Below are positions 8,418 to 16,443 of a stretch of 64,000 nucleotides of DNA, one piece after another. The stretch comes from Caballeronia pedi (GTDB taxonomy: Bacteria; Pseudomonadota; Gammaproteobacteria; Burkholderiales; Burkholderiaceae), in NCBI RefSeq assembly GCF_001544915.2, contig NZ_FCOE02000011.1:1-64000 (forward strand). Reading direction: 5' to 3'. The number at the start of each line of letters is the position of its first letter. Within the stretch, counting starts at the first letter, position 1. Made by a program: the position numbers and the translations under genes. The notes below the pieces were generated by a model. The model worked only from the letters and a program-made list of their open reading frames with translations. It did not search any database and was not told the DNA's origin.

Positions 8418-8859
8418 GACAGCGCTCTCCCAGTACGGATTCATCGGACCGCGGCGTCGGACGCGCGCGCAGGGTCCGGTACAGCGCGAATGGCGCGAAA
8501 TGCAACGCGTTCCATCATATGAATCGATAAGCGCGATGCGGCTTCGTCGGACATGACAGCCGTCGCCGGTTCGGCTTGCGCCTTCCGGCTGGAATTTGCC
8601 AAACAATGTAACTCGCACCACACAGCGCGACAATCAGGCGTGGCGATGCGGCAGCGAACCGCTGATGCGACTGTCATGCGACGCCCGACGCACTCGCGAC
8701 GGGGAGCATGTTCGAGCCACTACACTAGCATGCTTCGTTCCACCCCCTTTTTTGATGGATCGGTCATGCATCATTCTTCAGAGGAAGTCGCCCCGCGTAT
8801 GTGAGCTTGCGCACATACGGGGCACGCCGAGGCGTGAATGCGCGTATCTCCGCAACGGC
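8418..8859. other. Intergenic region, no gene found
   Basis: About 440 bp between two minus-strand genes. I see no convincing ORF with a ribosome binding site and no tRNA. It should hold the promoter of the 8417 gene. At its left-transcribed end there is an imperfect hairpin (8790-8823; stem GCCCCG-TATGTG with a 2-base bulge) just after the stop of the DMT gene, which might act as its terminator although no T-run follows on the minus strand. Confidence 0.5.
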
Positions 8860-9744
8860 TCAGTGGCGTTTCGACAACACGACGAGCGCGATACCGCCGA
8901 GTATCGCGATGGAACTCGCGACGAGCCGCGCGGTGAGCGCTTCGCCGAGCAGCAGGACCCCGCCCGCAGCCGTGATGACGGGTACGCTCAGTTGCACCGT
9001 GGCGGCCACGGCGGGCTTCAATCCTTTCAGTGCCGCATACCAGACGACATAGCCGAGACCCGAGGTCAACGCGCCCGACGCGGCGGCGTAGGCAAAACCG
9101 GCGCGATCGAAGCGTGCATGCGTGAATGCGAGCGCGGAGACGGCCACCGCGAACGGCAGCGCGCGCAGGAAGTTGCCCGCCGTCGCCGCGACCGGATCGG
9201 TCTGGCCGCGTCCGCGCAGCGAATACACGCCCCAGCCGACGCCCGCCACGATCATCAGCGCCGATGAAAATGGCTCGGGCGCGGCGAGCCCCGGCAGCAC
9301 GAGCCAGACGAGCCCGGCGAGCGCCAGCAGCAAACCGAGCCACTGGACCACGGCGAGCCGCTCGCCTGTCGCGATGCCGTAGCCGATCATCGTCGCCTGC
9401 ACGGCGCCGAACAGCAGCAGCGCGCCCGTGCCTGCCGCGAGCCGCACGTAGGCCAAGGAAAACGCCATCGCGTAGACGATCAGCGCGAGTGCCGAACGCC
9501 AGCTTCCGGCGCGGCGCGCGCTACGTCGATCGCCGCCGCGCGCGAGCAGAATGATCCCCAGCACGAGCGCCGCCGACGCGATGCGTACGAGCGTGAAGCT
9601 CGCCGCGTCGATCTGCGTCCCCTTGAGCGCGAGACGGCACAGCAGCGAATTGCCGGCGAAGGCGAGCATTGCGACGACAGTCGATATCGCGATGCGGGCG
9701 CCCGAAGGTGCGGACGAGGCGGCGTCGGTCGTCTGATTGGGCAT
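8860..9744 (-). CDS. DMT superfamily (EamA) transporter
   Basis: A 294-residue ten-helix inner-membrane protein with two EamA repeats. Landmarks are FAGNSLLCRLALKGTQIDAASFTLVR in the first repeat (a typical EamA start), GTGALLLFGAVQATMIGYG at the end of the first, and SGLGYVVWYAALKGL plus VQLSVPVITAAGGVLLLGEAL in the second. Stand-alone gene; substrate unknown. It is not closely similar to the other DMT genes in this window as judged by eye. Confidence 0.92.
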   Translation of the reverse strand: MPNQTTDAASSAPSGARIAISTVVAMLAFAGNSLLCRLALKGTQIDAASFTLVRIASAALVLGIILLARGGDRRSARRAGSWRSALALIVYAMAFSLAYVRLAAGTGALLLFGAVQATMIGYGIATGERLAVVQWLGLLLALAGLVWLVLPGLAAPEPFSSALMIVAGVGWGVYSLRGRGQTDPVAATAGNFLRALPFAVAVSALAFTHARFDRAGFAYAAASGALTSGLGYVVWYAALKGLKPAVAATVQLSVPVITAAGGVLLLGEALTARLVASSIAILGGIALVVLSKRH

Positions 9745-9811
9745 CGGCGGCGCGAGGAAGGGAGCGTGCTCACTGTATCGCGTGCTTGCCGTAAAGACAT
9801 GCTGCGCCGCT

Positions 9812-10723
9812 TCAATCCGTGGTGAAGGGCTGCGGTGGCGTATCGCCTTCCATGCCGAAGCGCTCGAATTCGGAGATCACCTGCGCGCCGAAGAGCAGCA
9901 GCGTCGCGAGCGCTTCGAGGCTGAACAGCACGACGATCGACGTGGTCAGCGAGCCGTACACGACGCTCACCTGCGAAAGCGTCGCGAAGTACCAGACGAG
10001 CACGTGCCGCGTGATTTCCCAGAGCACCGCCGCCGTGATGCTGCCGAGCAGCGCGAGCCGCACGGAGGGCCGGCCGACCGGCATCACGAGATAGATCGAC
10101 GTGAGCACGAAAATCTCGCCCGCGACGCCGAGCAGATAGAGCAGCAGCCGCGACACGCCCCTGAGCGACACCTCGACGCCGAGCAGATCGACGCTGTTGC
10201 TGCCCATCGCCTGCAGGCCGTTCGACACGAGCGTGACGATCAGCATGCCGACGCCGAGAAACAGGATGTAGCAGTAGGGCAGGAGCGCGGAGAGCAGAAA
10301 ATGCCGTCGGCGGATCGCGACGCGATGCACGAAGATCACGGACATCGCGTTCTCCAGCACCGTGAAGGCGAGCGAACTGAAGAAGATCATCGTGACGAGC
10401 AACACCCAGCCGAGCACGGCGCGATGCGCAAGAAAATTGGCGAGTTCGCGCACGACCGCGCGCGCCTGTCCCGGCACGAGCCATTCGAGCAAATGCGCGA
10501 GAGTATCGAGCAAGGCCTGCTGTCCGACGAATTTCGACAGCACGATGACGATGAGGATCAGCATCGGCACGATCGACAGCAGCGCGTAATACGCCACCGC
10601 GCCCGCCAGCAGCAAACCCTGGTTCGCGCGAAAGGCCTTCAGCGTGCGCATCACGAAGCCGAAGGGATTCCTTGCGACGCTTTTTACCTGCGGGCCCAGC
10701 ACGGGGCCGAGAATCTTCGACAT
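9812..10723 (-). CDS. YihY/BrkB family inner membrane protein
   Basis: A 303-residue membrane protein with about six helices. The family core is seen in FRANQGLLLAGAVAYYALLSIVPMLILIVIV near the N terminus, then LEWLVPGQARAVVREL, and later SLTTSIVVLFSLEALATLLLFGAQVISEFERFG. This family was once taken for RNase BN and is called BrkB-like; its molecular function is not established. A small ORF on the same strand ends 82 bp upstream and could share the transcript. Confidence 0.93.
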   Translation of the reverse strand: MSKILGPVLGPQVKSVARNPFGFVMRTLKAFRANQGLLLAGAVAYYALLSIVPMLILIVIVLSKFVGQQALLDTLAHLLEWLVPGQARAVVRELANFLAHRAVLGWVLLVTMIFFSSLAFTVLENAMSVIFVHRVAIRRRHFLLSALLPYCYILFLGVGMLIVTLVSNGLQAMGSNSVDLLGVEVSLRGVSRLLLYLLGVAGEIFVLTSIYLVMPVGRPSVRLALLGSITAAVLWEITRHVLVWYFATLSQVSVVYGSLTTSIVVLFSLEALATLLLFGAQVISEFERFGMEGDTPPQPFTTD

Positions 10724-10805
10724 GGGACCTCCGCGGCGCGAACGCTGCCCATTCTGTGCGGATCAGCAAGTTTCGCACCCATGCGCGCGGAGGGACGAAG
10801 GCGCG

Positions 10806-11006
10806 TCAGCCGGGCCGGCGCGCCTCACTGCGCGCCGCCGCCTGCTGCGCGGCTTCCTCGAATGCGAGATCGAGAATGATATCCACCTCGGGCGCGGGCA
10901 GATCGGCCGCGTCGAGGTTGCGCAACCGGCAGAAGAGCGCGAGCGCCTCGGCTGCGGCGGCGAAGGCGTCGTTCATATCGCGGGAGTTCAGGCGTTTTTT
11001 TCTCAT
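10806..11006 (-). CDS. Small hypothetical protein
   Basis: A 66-residue protein beginning MRKKRLNSRDMNDAF, with an Ala/Leu-rich helical body (FAAAAEALALFCRLRNLDAADL) and the segment PAPEVDIILDLAFEEAAQQ. No domain recognised. A second ATG nine bases upstream (11015) and an internal one at about 10976 are alternatives. It precedes the BrkB-like gene on the same strand. Moderately supported by codon usage only. Confidence 0.5.
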   Translation of the reverse strand: MRKKRLNSRDMNDAFAAAAEALALFCRLRNLDAADLPAPEVDIILDLAFEEAAQQAAARSEARRPG

Positions 11007-11128
11007 GCTCCGCATAACGGCAGGCGCACGATTGGACTTTAATAAGCGGTGACGCCGTTTCACCTTAGGCTTTTGATGGATTACTCTAAGTACATAACAC
11101 GAGCCCGTCGAAGGCACTGGAGGACACC

Positions 11129-12610
11129 ATGGCCGCATCCCACGCAACCTCCGCCGCCGACGCCGCCGCGCTCGGCGCCGACGCCGAAATCGTCGACGCC
11201 GACGAACGCCTCTACAACCACGACCTCGCGCCCGTGCCGCGCGCGAAGCGCACCTGGAACGGCTACAGCATCTTCGCGATGTGGATGTCGGATGTGCACA
11301 GCGTCGGCGGTTACACCTTTGCGGCGAGCCTCTTCCTGCTCGGCATCTCGGGCTGGCAGGTGTTGCTTGCGCTGACCATCGGCATTCTCATCGTGTATGT
11401 GCTGATGAACTGGGTCGGCAAGCCGAGCCTCAGGCACGGCATTCCGTTTCCGGTGATGGCGCGCGTCTCGATGGGCGTGATGGGCGCGAATCTCGCCGCG
11501 CTGATTCGCGGCGTGGTCGGTATCGTGTGGTACGGCGTGCAGACGTATTTCGCGTCCAAAGCTGTCGCGACACTGCTGCTTCTGTTCGTGCCGTCCGTCA
11601 TCACCTGGCGCGATACGAGCTTCATGCGGCTCGACATGCTCGGCTGGGTGAGCTTTCTCTTCATGTGGCTTCTGCAGCTCATCATCTTTCAGCGCGGCAT
11701 GGAGATCATCCGCAAGTTCATCGATTTTTGCGGGCCGGCGGTGTACGTGGTGATGTTCGTGCTGATGGGCTGGATTCTGTATCGCGCGGGACTCGGCAGC
11801 CTGAACCTCACGCTGTCGGGCAAGGTGCTGTCCGGCGACGAGCAATTGCACGCGATGATCAACGCGATCCTGCTCGTGGTGAGTTACTTCGCGGCGCTGC
11901 TTTTGAATTTCGGCGACTTCTCGCGCTTCGCGAAGAGCGAGCGGCAGATGAAGATCGGCAATTTTCTCGGGCTGCCGTTCAATTTTGTTGCATTCGCCAT
12001 CATCACGGTGATCGTCACGGCGGGCAGCGAGAAGGTGTTCGGCACGATGATCATGGACCCGGTCGAGATCGTCTCGCGCATCGAGAACAAGGTGTGGGTG
12101 GCGATCGGCAGCATCACGTTCATCATCGCGACGATGGGCATCAATATCGTCGCGAACTTTGTCTCGCCGGCGTATGACATCGCCAATCTCTTTCCGAAGC
12201 ATGTGGACTTCAAGAAGGGCGGACTCATTGCGTCGATACTCGCGGTGATCGTGTGCCCGTGGATTTTCGTCGACAGCCCGAAGGCGATCACGATTTTCGT
12301 CTCGGTGTTCGGCGCCGTGCTTGCGCCGATGTATGGCGTGATGATGTCCGACTACTATCTCGTGAAGCGACAGCAGGTGCGCACCGCCGAGCTTTATACG
12401 ATGCAGCCGGGCGGGCGCTTCTACTACGACGGAGGGTGGAACAAGGTTGGGCTCGCGGCGCTGCTCCTGTCGGGCGCGATATCGGTAGGCTGGGAGCTTT
12501 CGACGCAGATGCTCAAGCTGCTCCCGCCGAACAATCTCGGCTGGCTGATCGGCGCGGTGGCGGGAGCGTTGCTTTATGTGCTGTTCATGCGCATGGCGAA
12601 TCGAAAATAG
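11129..12610 (+). CDS. NCS1 family nucleobase/hydantoin-type permease
   Basis: A 493-residue twelve-helix transporter of the nucleobase:cation symporter-1 family, which take up cytosine, allantoin, uracil, thiamine or hydantoins with H+ or Na+. Visible landmarks are YNHDLAPVPRAKRTWNGYSIFAMWMSDVHSVGGYTFA at the N terminus (the NCS1 signature region), GIPFPVMARVSMGVMGANL, GVVGIVWYGVQTYFA, and MYGVMMSDYYLVKRQ near the C terminus, where the Asp-Tyr pair is typical. GGAGG lies 7 bases before the ATG. The exact substrate cannot be chosen; no catabolic genes for purines or pyrimidines are adjacent. Confidence 0.93.
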   Translation: MAASHATSAADAAALGADAEIVDADERLYNHDLAPVPRAKRTWNGYSIFAMWMSDVHSVGGYTFAASLFLLGISGWQVLLALTIGILIVYVLMNWVGKPSLRHGIPFPVMARVSMGVMGANLAALIRGVVGIVWYGVQTYFASKAVATLLLLFVPSVITWRDTSFMRLDMLGWVSFLFMWLLQLIIFQRGMEIIRKFIDFCGPAVYVVMFVLMGWILYRAGLGSLNLTLSGKVLSGDEQLHAMINAILLVVSYFAALLLNFGDFSRFAKSERQMKIGNFLGLPFNFVAFAIITVIVTAGSEKVFGTMIMDPVEIVSRIENKVWVAIGSITFIIATMGINIVANFVSPAYDIANLFPKHVDFKKGGLIASILAVIVCPWIFVDSPKAITIFVSVFGAVLAPMYGVMMSDYYLVKRQQVRTAELYTMQPGGRFYYDGGWNKVGLAALLLSGAISVGWELSTQMLKLLPPNNLGWLIGAVAGALLYVLFMRMANRK

Positions 12611-12616
12611 CAGGCG

Positions 12617-12940
12617 TCACTTCAGCCACTTGCGCACATCCTGCTCCCATTCCGGCTGGCCGCAGTTCGGCGGATTCTCCGGTCCGAGCACGGTGATATA
12701 GCCCTTGTCCTTCATGCATGCCTCATAGGCCCGCACCTGCGTACAGCGACCCGCACCCGCCTGCTTCGCGGTGGCCTTGCATGTGGACATCGAGTTGTCC
12801 ATCCCACTGAAATCAGCGTTGGCGTCAGCATCGTTCCACGAAGGCGGATTCGCGCTCGCCGAGAACTCGACGGGCGTGCTGCACGCGGCGAGCGCCAGCA
12901 CTGCAACGGGAATCAGGCATGAGCGGAAAAGACGATTCAT
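12617..12940 (-). CDS. Small exported lipoprotein, unknown function
   Basis: A 107-residue precursor with a lipoprotein signal peptide: basic MNRLFRS, hydrophobic SCLIPVAVLALAAC with lipobox LAAC at about residue 20. The mature part has further Cys residues in MSTCKATAKQ, GRCTQVRAYEACMKDKG and PNCGQPEW, compatible with two disulfides. The pattern resembles small CHCH/PsiF-like periplasmic proteins but no family is assigned. AAGGAGT precedes the ATG well. It ends 6 bp from the convergent NCS1 permease stop. Confidence 0.8.
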   Translation of the reverse strand: MNRLFRSCLIPVAVLALAACSTPVEFSASANPPSWNDADANADFSGMDNSMSTCKATAKQAGAGRCTQVRAYEACMKDKGYITVLGPENPPNCGQPEWEQDVRKWLK

Positions 12941-13051
12941 TGGCTTGCACTCCTTTTTCTTGAGCTCTTGTTGAAGGCGCGTGATTCGCCGCCTATTATT
13001 CCCCGCTGTCATTGCGCGCGCCGCATTTTTTTGTTCTGCCCGGAGCATTGG

Positions 13052-14026
13052 ATGAAGCCCATACCGCTCGCCCGTGTCGTGTCGTCGTGCTTCGCTATTG
13101 CCACACTGGCGCTCGCTTCGGCCGCATTCGCCGATGATGTCTCCTTCGGCCACGATCAACTCTGCGGCTTGCAGACCGCGCGACCCGACCGCAACGCCGC
13201 CGTGCAGGTGAAGACCGTGCAGGGCAGGAACGGGCCGATCGGCTACGCCCGCTTCGGGCGCGGAACGCCGCTTCTGCTCATCACGGGCTATCGCGCGACG
13301 CTCGGCGAATGGAACGCGTATTTTCTGGGCGAACTCGCGAAACATCATGACGTCATCGTATTCGACAATCGCGGCGTCGGACGCTCGGCCATCGTGGAAG
13401 GGCGCTTCGGTCCAGACTACGGCGTCCGCGACATGGCCGCCGACGCCGCCGATGTCATCGCGGGCCTGAAGCTGCAACGCGCCGACGTGGTCGGCTGGTC
13501 GATGGGCGGCATGATCGCGCAGCAGCTCGCGCTCGACGCGCGCGAGAAAGTCGCATCGCTGACGCTGATCGCCACCGCGCCGCCGGGGCCGCAGGCGGTG
13601 CCGCTGACGCCCGAGGTGCAGCAGGTGCTGTCGAGCTCGGGCGCGGATGCCTTCGGCAAAATCATGGGCGTGTTGTTTCCCGCCGATGCGGTCGCGGATG
13701 CGTCGAAGTGCTTCGTCGGCGACATGTTCGCGCCACGCGATTACAAGGGCAGGCCCGTGCCCGATGCAGTCGCCGCGCAGCAGAATCAGGCGATGACGCG
13801 CTGGTTCGCCGATTCCGCCGCGGCCGCTGCATTGCGCCGCTCGCCGATGCGCACGCTGATCATCGCGGGCGCGAACGACGAGGTCCTCGCGGACGCCAAC
13901 GCGCGCCGTCTCGAACAGATGATTCCGCGCGCGAGGCTCGACGTGGTCGTGGACGCCGGGCACGCCTTGATGTTCCAGTATCCGATCGAACTCGCGCGGC
14001 ACATCGACGCGTTCGTATCGAAGTGA
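13052..14026 (+). CDS. Exported alpha/beta-fold hydrolase
   Basis: A 324-residue hydrolase with a signal peptide (SSCFAIATLALASAAFA, probable cleavage before DDVSFG). The alpha/beta hydrolase fold covers about residues 50-320: oxyanion region LLITGYRATLGEW, FDNRGVGRSA, nucleophile elbow GWSMGG (Ser), an acid candidate in IIAGANDEVL, and the catalytic His in DAGHALMFQYP. The long frame opens further upstream, but the ATG at 13052 has CGGAG in front and gives the signal peptide. Substrate unknown; a periplasmic esterase, lipase or peroxidase-like enzyme is possible. Confidence 0.9.
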   Translation: MKPIPLARVVSSCFAIATLALASAAFADDVSFGHDQLCGLQTARPDRNAAVQVKTVQGRNGPIGYARFGRGTPLLLITGYRATLGEWNAYFLGELAKHHDVIVFDNRGVGRSAIVEGRFGPDYGVRDMAADAADVIAGLKLQRADVVGWSMGGMIAQQLALDAREKVASLTLIATAPPGPQAVPLTPEVQQVLSSSGADAFGKIMGVLFPADAVADASKCFVGDMFAPRDYKGRPVPDAVAAQQNQAMTRWFADSAAAAALRRSPMRTLIIAGANDEVLADANARRLEQMIPRARLDVVVDAGHALMFQYPIELARHIDAFVSK

Positions 14027-14183
14027 GTCGAAATGAGCCGACACGAAAACGTTTGCTGATTCCTGGCGCACGCAGCGCGCACGTTCCGGCTTGTGCGGGC
14101 TTTCAGCGCACCTTCATACTGTCCCGCAATCGTGATGCGAAAGCACTCACGTCGATAACTACAAGAAAGCCGGGGATACCATC

Positions 14184-14453
14184 ATGAAGTCACGCTTTAC
14201 CGACGTTCATCTGCGCGCGGTCGAACTGGCCGATGCGCATCTCGCGCAGCTCTACATGGAATGCGTCGACGCCGAGGCGCGGCTTTCGGGCGCGAGCAGG
14301 CTTGCGGCCGTGGCCGTGTTCGAGGCGCGCGAAAAGAAGCTCGACGACTTGTGGTCACGTCTGAACGCGCTCGATCCGCGGCTGTGCCGCGAGTTGAAGC
14401 ACGCGGTGCAGGACTGGCACGACATCGCGGTGAAGCTGCGCGGCGGCGAATGA
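14184..14453 (+). CDS. Hypothetical protein
   Basis: An 89-residue, probably all-helical soluble protein beginning MKSRFTDVHLRAVELADAHLAQLYMECVDAEARLSG, with a basic middle EAREKKLDDLWSRLNAL and a C terminus KHAVQDWHDIAVKLRGGE. No motif recognised and no Cys/His cluster. It lies alone on the plus strand between the hydrolase and the TehA-like gene, with 129 bp to the latter. Confidence 0.65.
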   Translation: MKSRFTDVHLRAVELADAHLAQLYMECVDAEARLSGASRLAAVAVFEAREKKLDDLWSRLNALDPRLCRELKHAVQDWHDIAVKLRGGE

Positions 14454-14538
14454 TTTGAGACGCGCGAGCAGCCGAACGAGACGCTGCGACATTCGCGCGG
14501 AAGGCCGCCGCAATTAACCTTTCTCCATCGACGGAATG

Positions 14539-14558
14539 AAAGCGCGCACCGCGCTTTT
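14539..14558 (+). other. Hairpin in the leader of the TehA-like gene
   Basis: Perfect 7-bp stem AAAGCGC/GCGCTTT (14539-14545 with 14551-14557), 5-base loop, followed by a short T run. It lies 25 bases before the start codon of the TehA-like gene and could be a weak terminator for the upstream gene or a leader structure. Confidence 0.3.
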
Positions 14559-14582
14559 CACGCAAATCCAGGGAGAAGGGCA

Positions 14583-15620
14583 ATGAACGGCAACAATGGT
14601 ACGAACAATCGCGCACCGATGCCCGTGGCGTTCTTCGGCATCGCAGTGGGTTCTCTCGCGCTCGCGGGCGCATGGCGGGCGGCGGCCCGGGTATGGACGA
14701 TTCCCGATGCGTTGCCCGTGTTTCTGACGGCGGCGGCGCTCGTGGTGTGGTTCGCGCTGCTGGTGGGCTATGGGCGCAAGTGGCTCGTCGAACGGGATGC
14801 GGCCGTCGCGGAGATGCGTCATCCCGTGCAGTCTTCCTTCGCGGCGCTCGTGCCGGTATCGACGATGCTCGCCGCGCAGGCCGTGCAGGCTTATTCACGT
14901 GAACTGGCCATTGCGCTGTTCGCGCTCGGCACGGTGAGTTCGCTTGCGCTCGGTGCTTATCTTCATGGTCGCTTCTGGCAGGGCGGCCGCAAGCCCGAGC
15001 CGACCACGCCGGCCATCTATTTGCCGACGGTCGCGCCGAGCTTCGTCGCGGGAACGGCAGCGGCGGGTCTGGGGTTCACGCAAATCGGCATGTTGTTCTT
15101 CGGCGCGGGCGTGTTTTCGTGGCTCGCGATCGAATCGATCGTGCTGCATCGCGCCGCCGTGCATGAACCGCTGCCCGACGCACTGCGCCCGACCCTCGGC
15201 ATTCAGCTTGCGCCGCCGGTCGTGGGAGGCGTGTCGTATCTCGCGATCACGCATGGCGTGCCGGACATGTTCGCTTACATGCTGCTCGGTTATGGTTTGT
15301 ATCAGGCGCTGATGCTTACCCGGCTCGTGCCGTGGATTCGTCAGCAGGCATTCACGCCTTCGTACTGGGCGTTCAGCTTCGGCGCGGCCGCGTTGCCCAC
15401 GATGGCGATCAGAATGCTCGAACGCGGCGCAACGGGACCGATGGTGTGGATTGCGCCGGTGGCGTTCGTCGTTGCCAATGTGTTTATCGGAGTCTTGATC
15501 GTCGGGACGGTGCGGGCGGTCGTGAAGGGCAATCTGCTGCCGGTTGTGGCGTCGAATGTCACGGCGATCAGCGATAACGTACGCTCCATCGAGCGGCGGG
15601 CAGTGGGGGGATCGCGCTAA
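14583..15620 (+). CDS. TDT family (TehA/SLAC1-like) transporter or channel
   Basis: A 345-residue protein with ten predicted helices belonging to the tellurite-resistance/dicarboxylate transporter family, whose structural model is the TehA/SLAC1 anion channel. Typical segments are MPVAFFGIAVGSLALAGAWR at the N terminus, TPAIYLPTVAPSFVAG in the middle and TPSYWAFSFGAAALPTMAI towards the end (the SLAC1 family SYWAF-like motif). A GGGAGAAGG ribosome binding site precedes ATG. Physiological substrate, whether tellurite, dicarboxylate or inorganic anion, is not determined. Ends 14 bp before the convergent phosphodiesterase stop. Confidence 0.9.
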   Translation: MNGNNGTNNRAPMPVAFFGIAVGSLALAGAWRAAARVWTIPDALPVFLTAAALVVWFALLVGYGRKWLVERDAAVAEMRHPVQSSFAALVPVSTMLAAQAVQAYSRELAIALFALGTVSSLALGAYLHGRFWQGGRKPEPTTPAIYLPTVAPSFVAGTAAAGLGFTQIGMLFFGAGVFSWLAIESIVLHRAAVHEPLPDALRPTLGIQLAPPVVGGVSYLAITHGVPDMFAYMLLGYGLYQALMLTRLVPWIRQQAFTPSYWAFSFGAAALPTMAIRMLERGATGPMVWIAPVAFVVANVFIGVLIVGTVRAVVKGNLLPVVASNVTAISDNVRSIERRAVGGSR

Positions 15621-15634
15621 GCGTGGCAGCGACA

Positions 15635-16423
15635 TCACAACAACATCAAAACCTCACCCGCCTGCAAAGCCCTCAAATTTACCCCCGGCAACGCGGCGCG
15701 CAACTCATCGAGAATCTGCGCGCCGTACGGCGGTTTCAAATGCGAAATCAGCAACTCCGCCTTCATCCCGACCCCACTCAAGTCATCCGCGATAAGCCTC
15801 GGACAATAATGCTGCGCCGCATGCGCCAACGCAATCTGCGTATCCGGAAACGCGGTCTCGACGATCACATGACGCAATCCCGGCAACGCCGACACCGCCG
15901 CCCAGAACTTGGGATTCGTCGTCGTATCGCCGCTGAACGCGAGGCACGCCTGTCCGCTCGACACCGCAAAGCCCATCGACGGCACCGTATGCCGCGCGGG
16001 CAGCGCCGTCACCACGCGCCCATTCAGCGCGAAACACTCGCCGACTTCCAGCGCTTCGAACCTCACCCCCGGCGCATCGGGCGATGGAATGCGCGTGAAG
16101 TCCGGCCAGATCAGATTGTTGAAGATATGCGCGCGAAGAATATCGAGCGTCGCGCGGCTCGCGTGGACGGTCAGCGGCGCGTCGCGCGCATCGCCCACGG
16201 CGTCGATCATGAGCGGCAGATACGCGATGTGATCCAGATGCGAATGCGTGAGAAACACATGATCGATACGCGCGAGTTCGTCGTCGCTCAAAACGGCGAC
16301 GCCCGTGCCGGCATCGATCATGATGTCGTCATCGACGAGCAGCGCCGTCGTGCCGCCAGGGTCGTGCGCGGCGTCCGGGCTGCTGCCGATCGCGCCGCTA
16401 CAGCCGAGTACCCGAACCTTCAT
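15635..16423 (-). CDS. Metallo-beta-lactamase-fold hydrolase, likely class II 3',5'-cyclic nucleotide phosphodiesterase
   Basis: A 262-residue cytosolic MBL-fold enzyme. The zinc-binding motif HSHLDH is followed by IAYLPLMIDAVG, which matches the class II cyclic-nucleotide phosphodiesterase style (HxHLDH) more than RNase Z or glyoxalase II. Further metal ligands are in ALPARHTVPSMGF (His), AFSGDTTTN (Asp) and LISHLKPP (His). Betaproteobacterial proteins of this kind are usually annotated as 3',5'-cyclic-nucleotide phosphodiesterase. It starts about 20 bp after the stop of the CHASE2 adenylate cyclase gene, which strongly suggests it degrades the cAMP made by its neighbour. Start chosen at MKVRVLGCSG; an upstream in-frame TTG overlaps the cyclase. 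Confidence 0.85.
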   Translation of the reverse strand: MKVRVLGCSGAIGSSPDAAHDPGGTTALLVDDDIMIDAGTGVAVLSDDELARIDHVFLTHSHLDHIAYLPLMIDAVGDARDAPLTVHASRATLDILRAHIFNNLIWPDFTRIPSPDAPGVRFEALEVGECFALNGRVVTALPARHTVPSMGFAVSSGQACLAFSGDTTTNPKFWAAVSALPGLRHVIVETAFPDTQIALAHAAQHYCPRLIADDLSGVGMKAELLISHLKPPYGAQILDELRAALPGVNLRALQAGEVLMLL

Positions 16424-16443
16424 GGTGCGTCCGCCTGATGAGT

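Noticed and set aside
8790..8823. Hairpin as a firm terminator of the DMT gene at 8860
   Set aside because: Stem has a 2-base bulge and no T run on the minus strand; kept only as a note in the intergenic entry.
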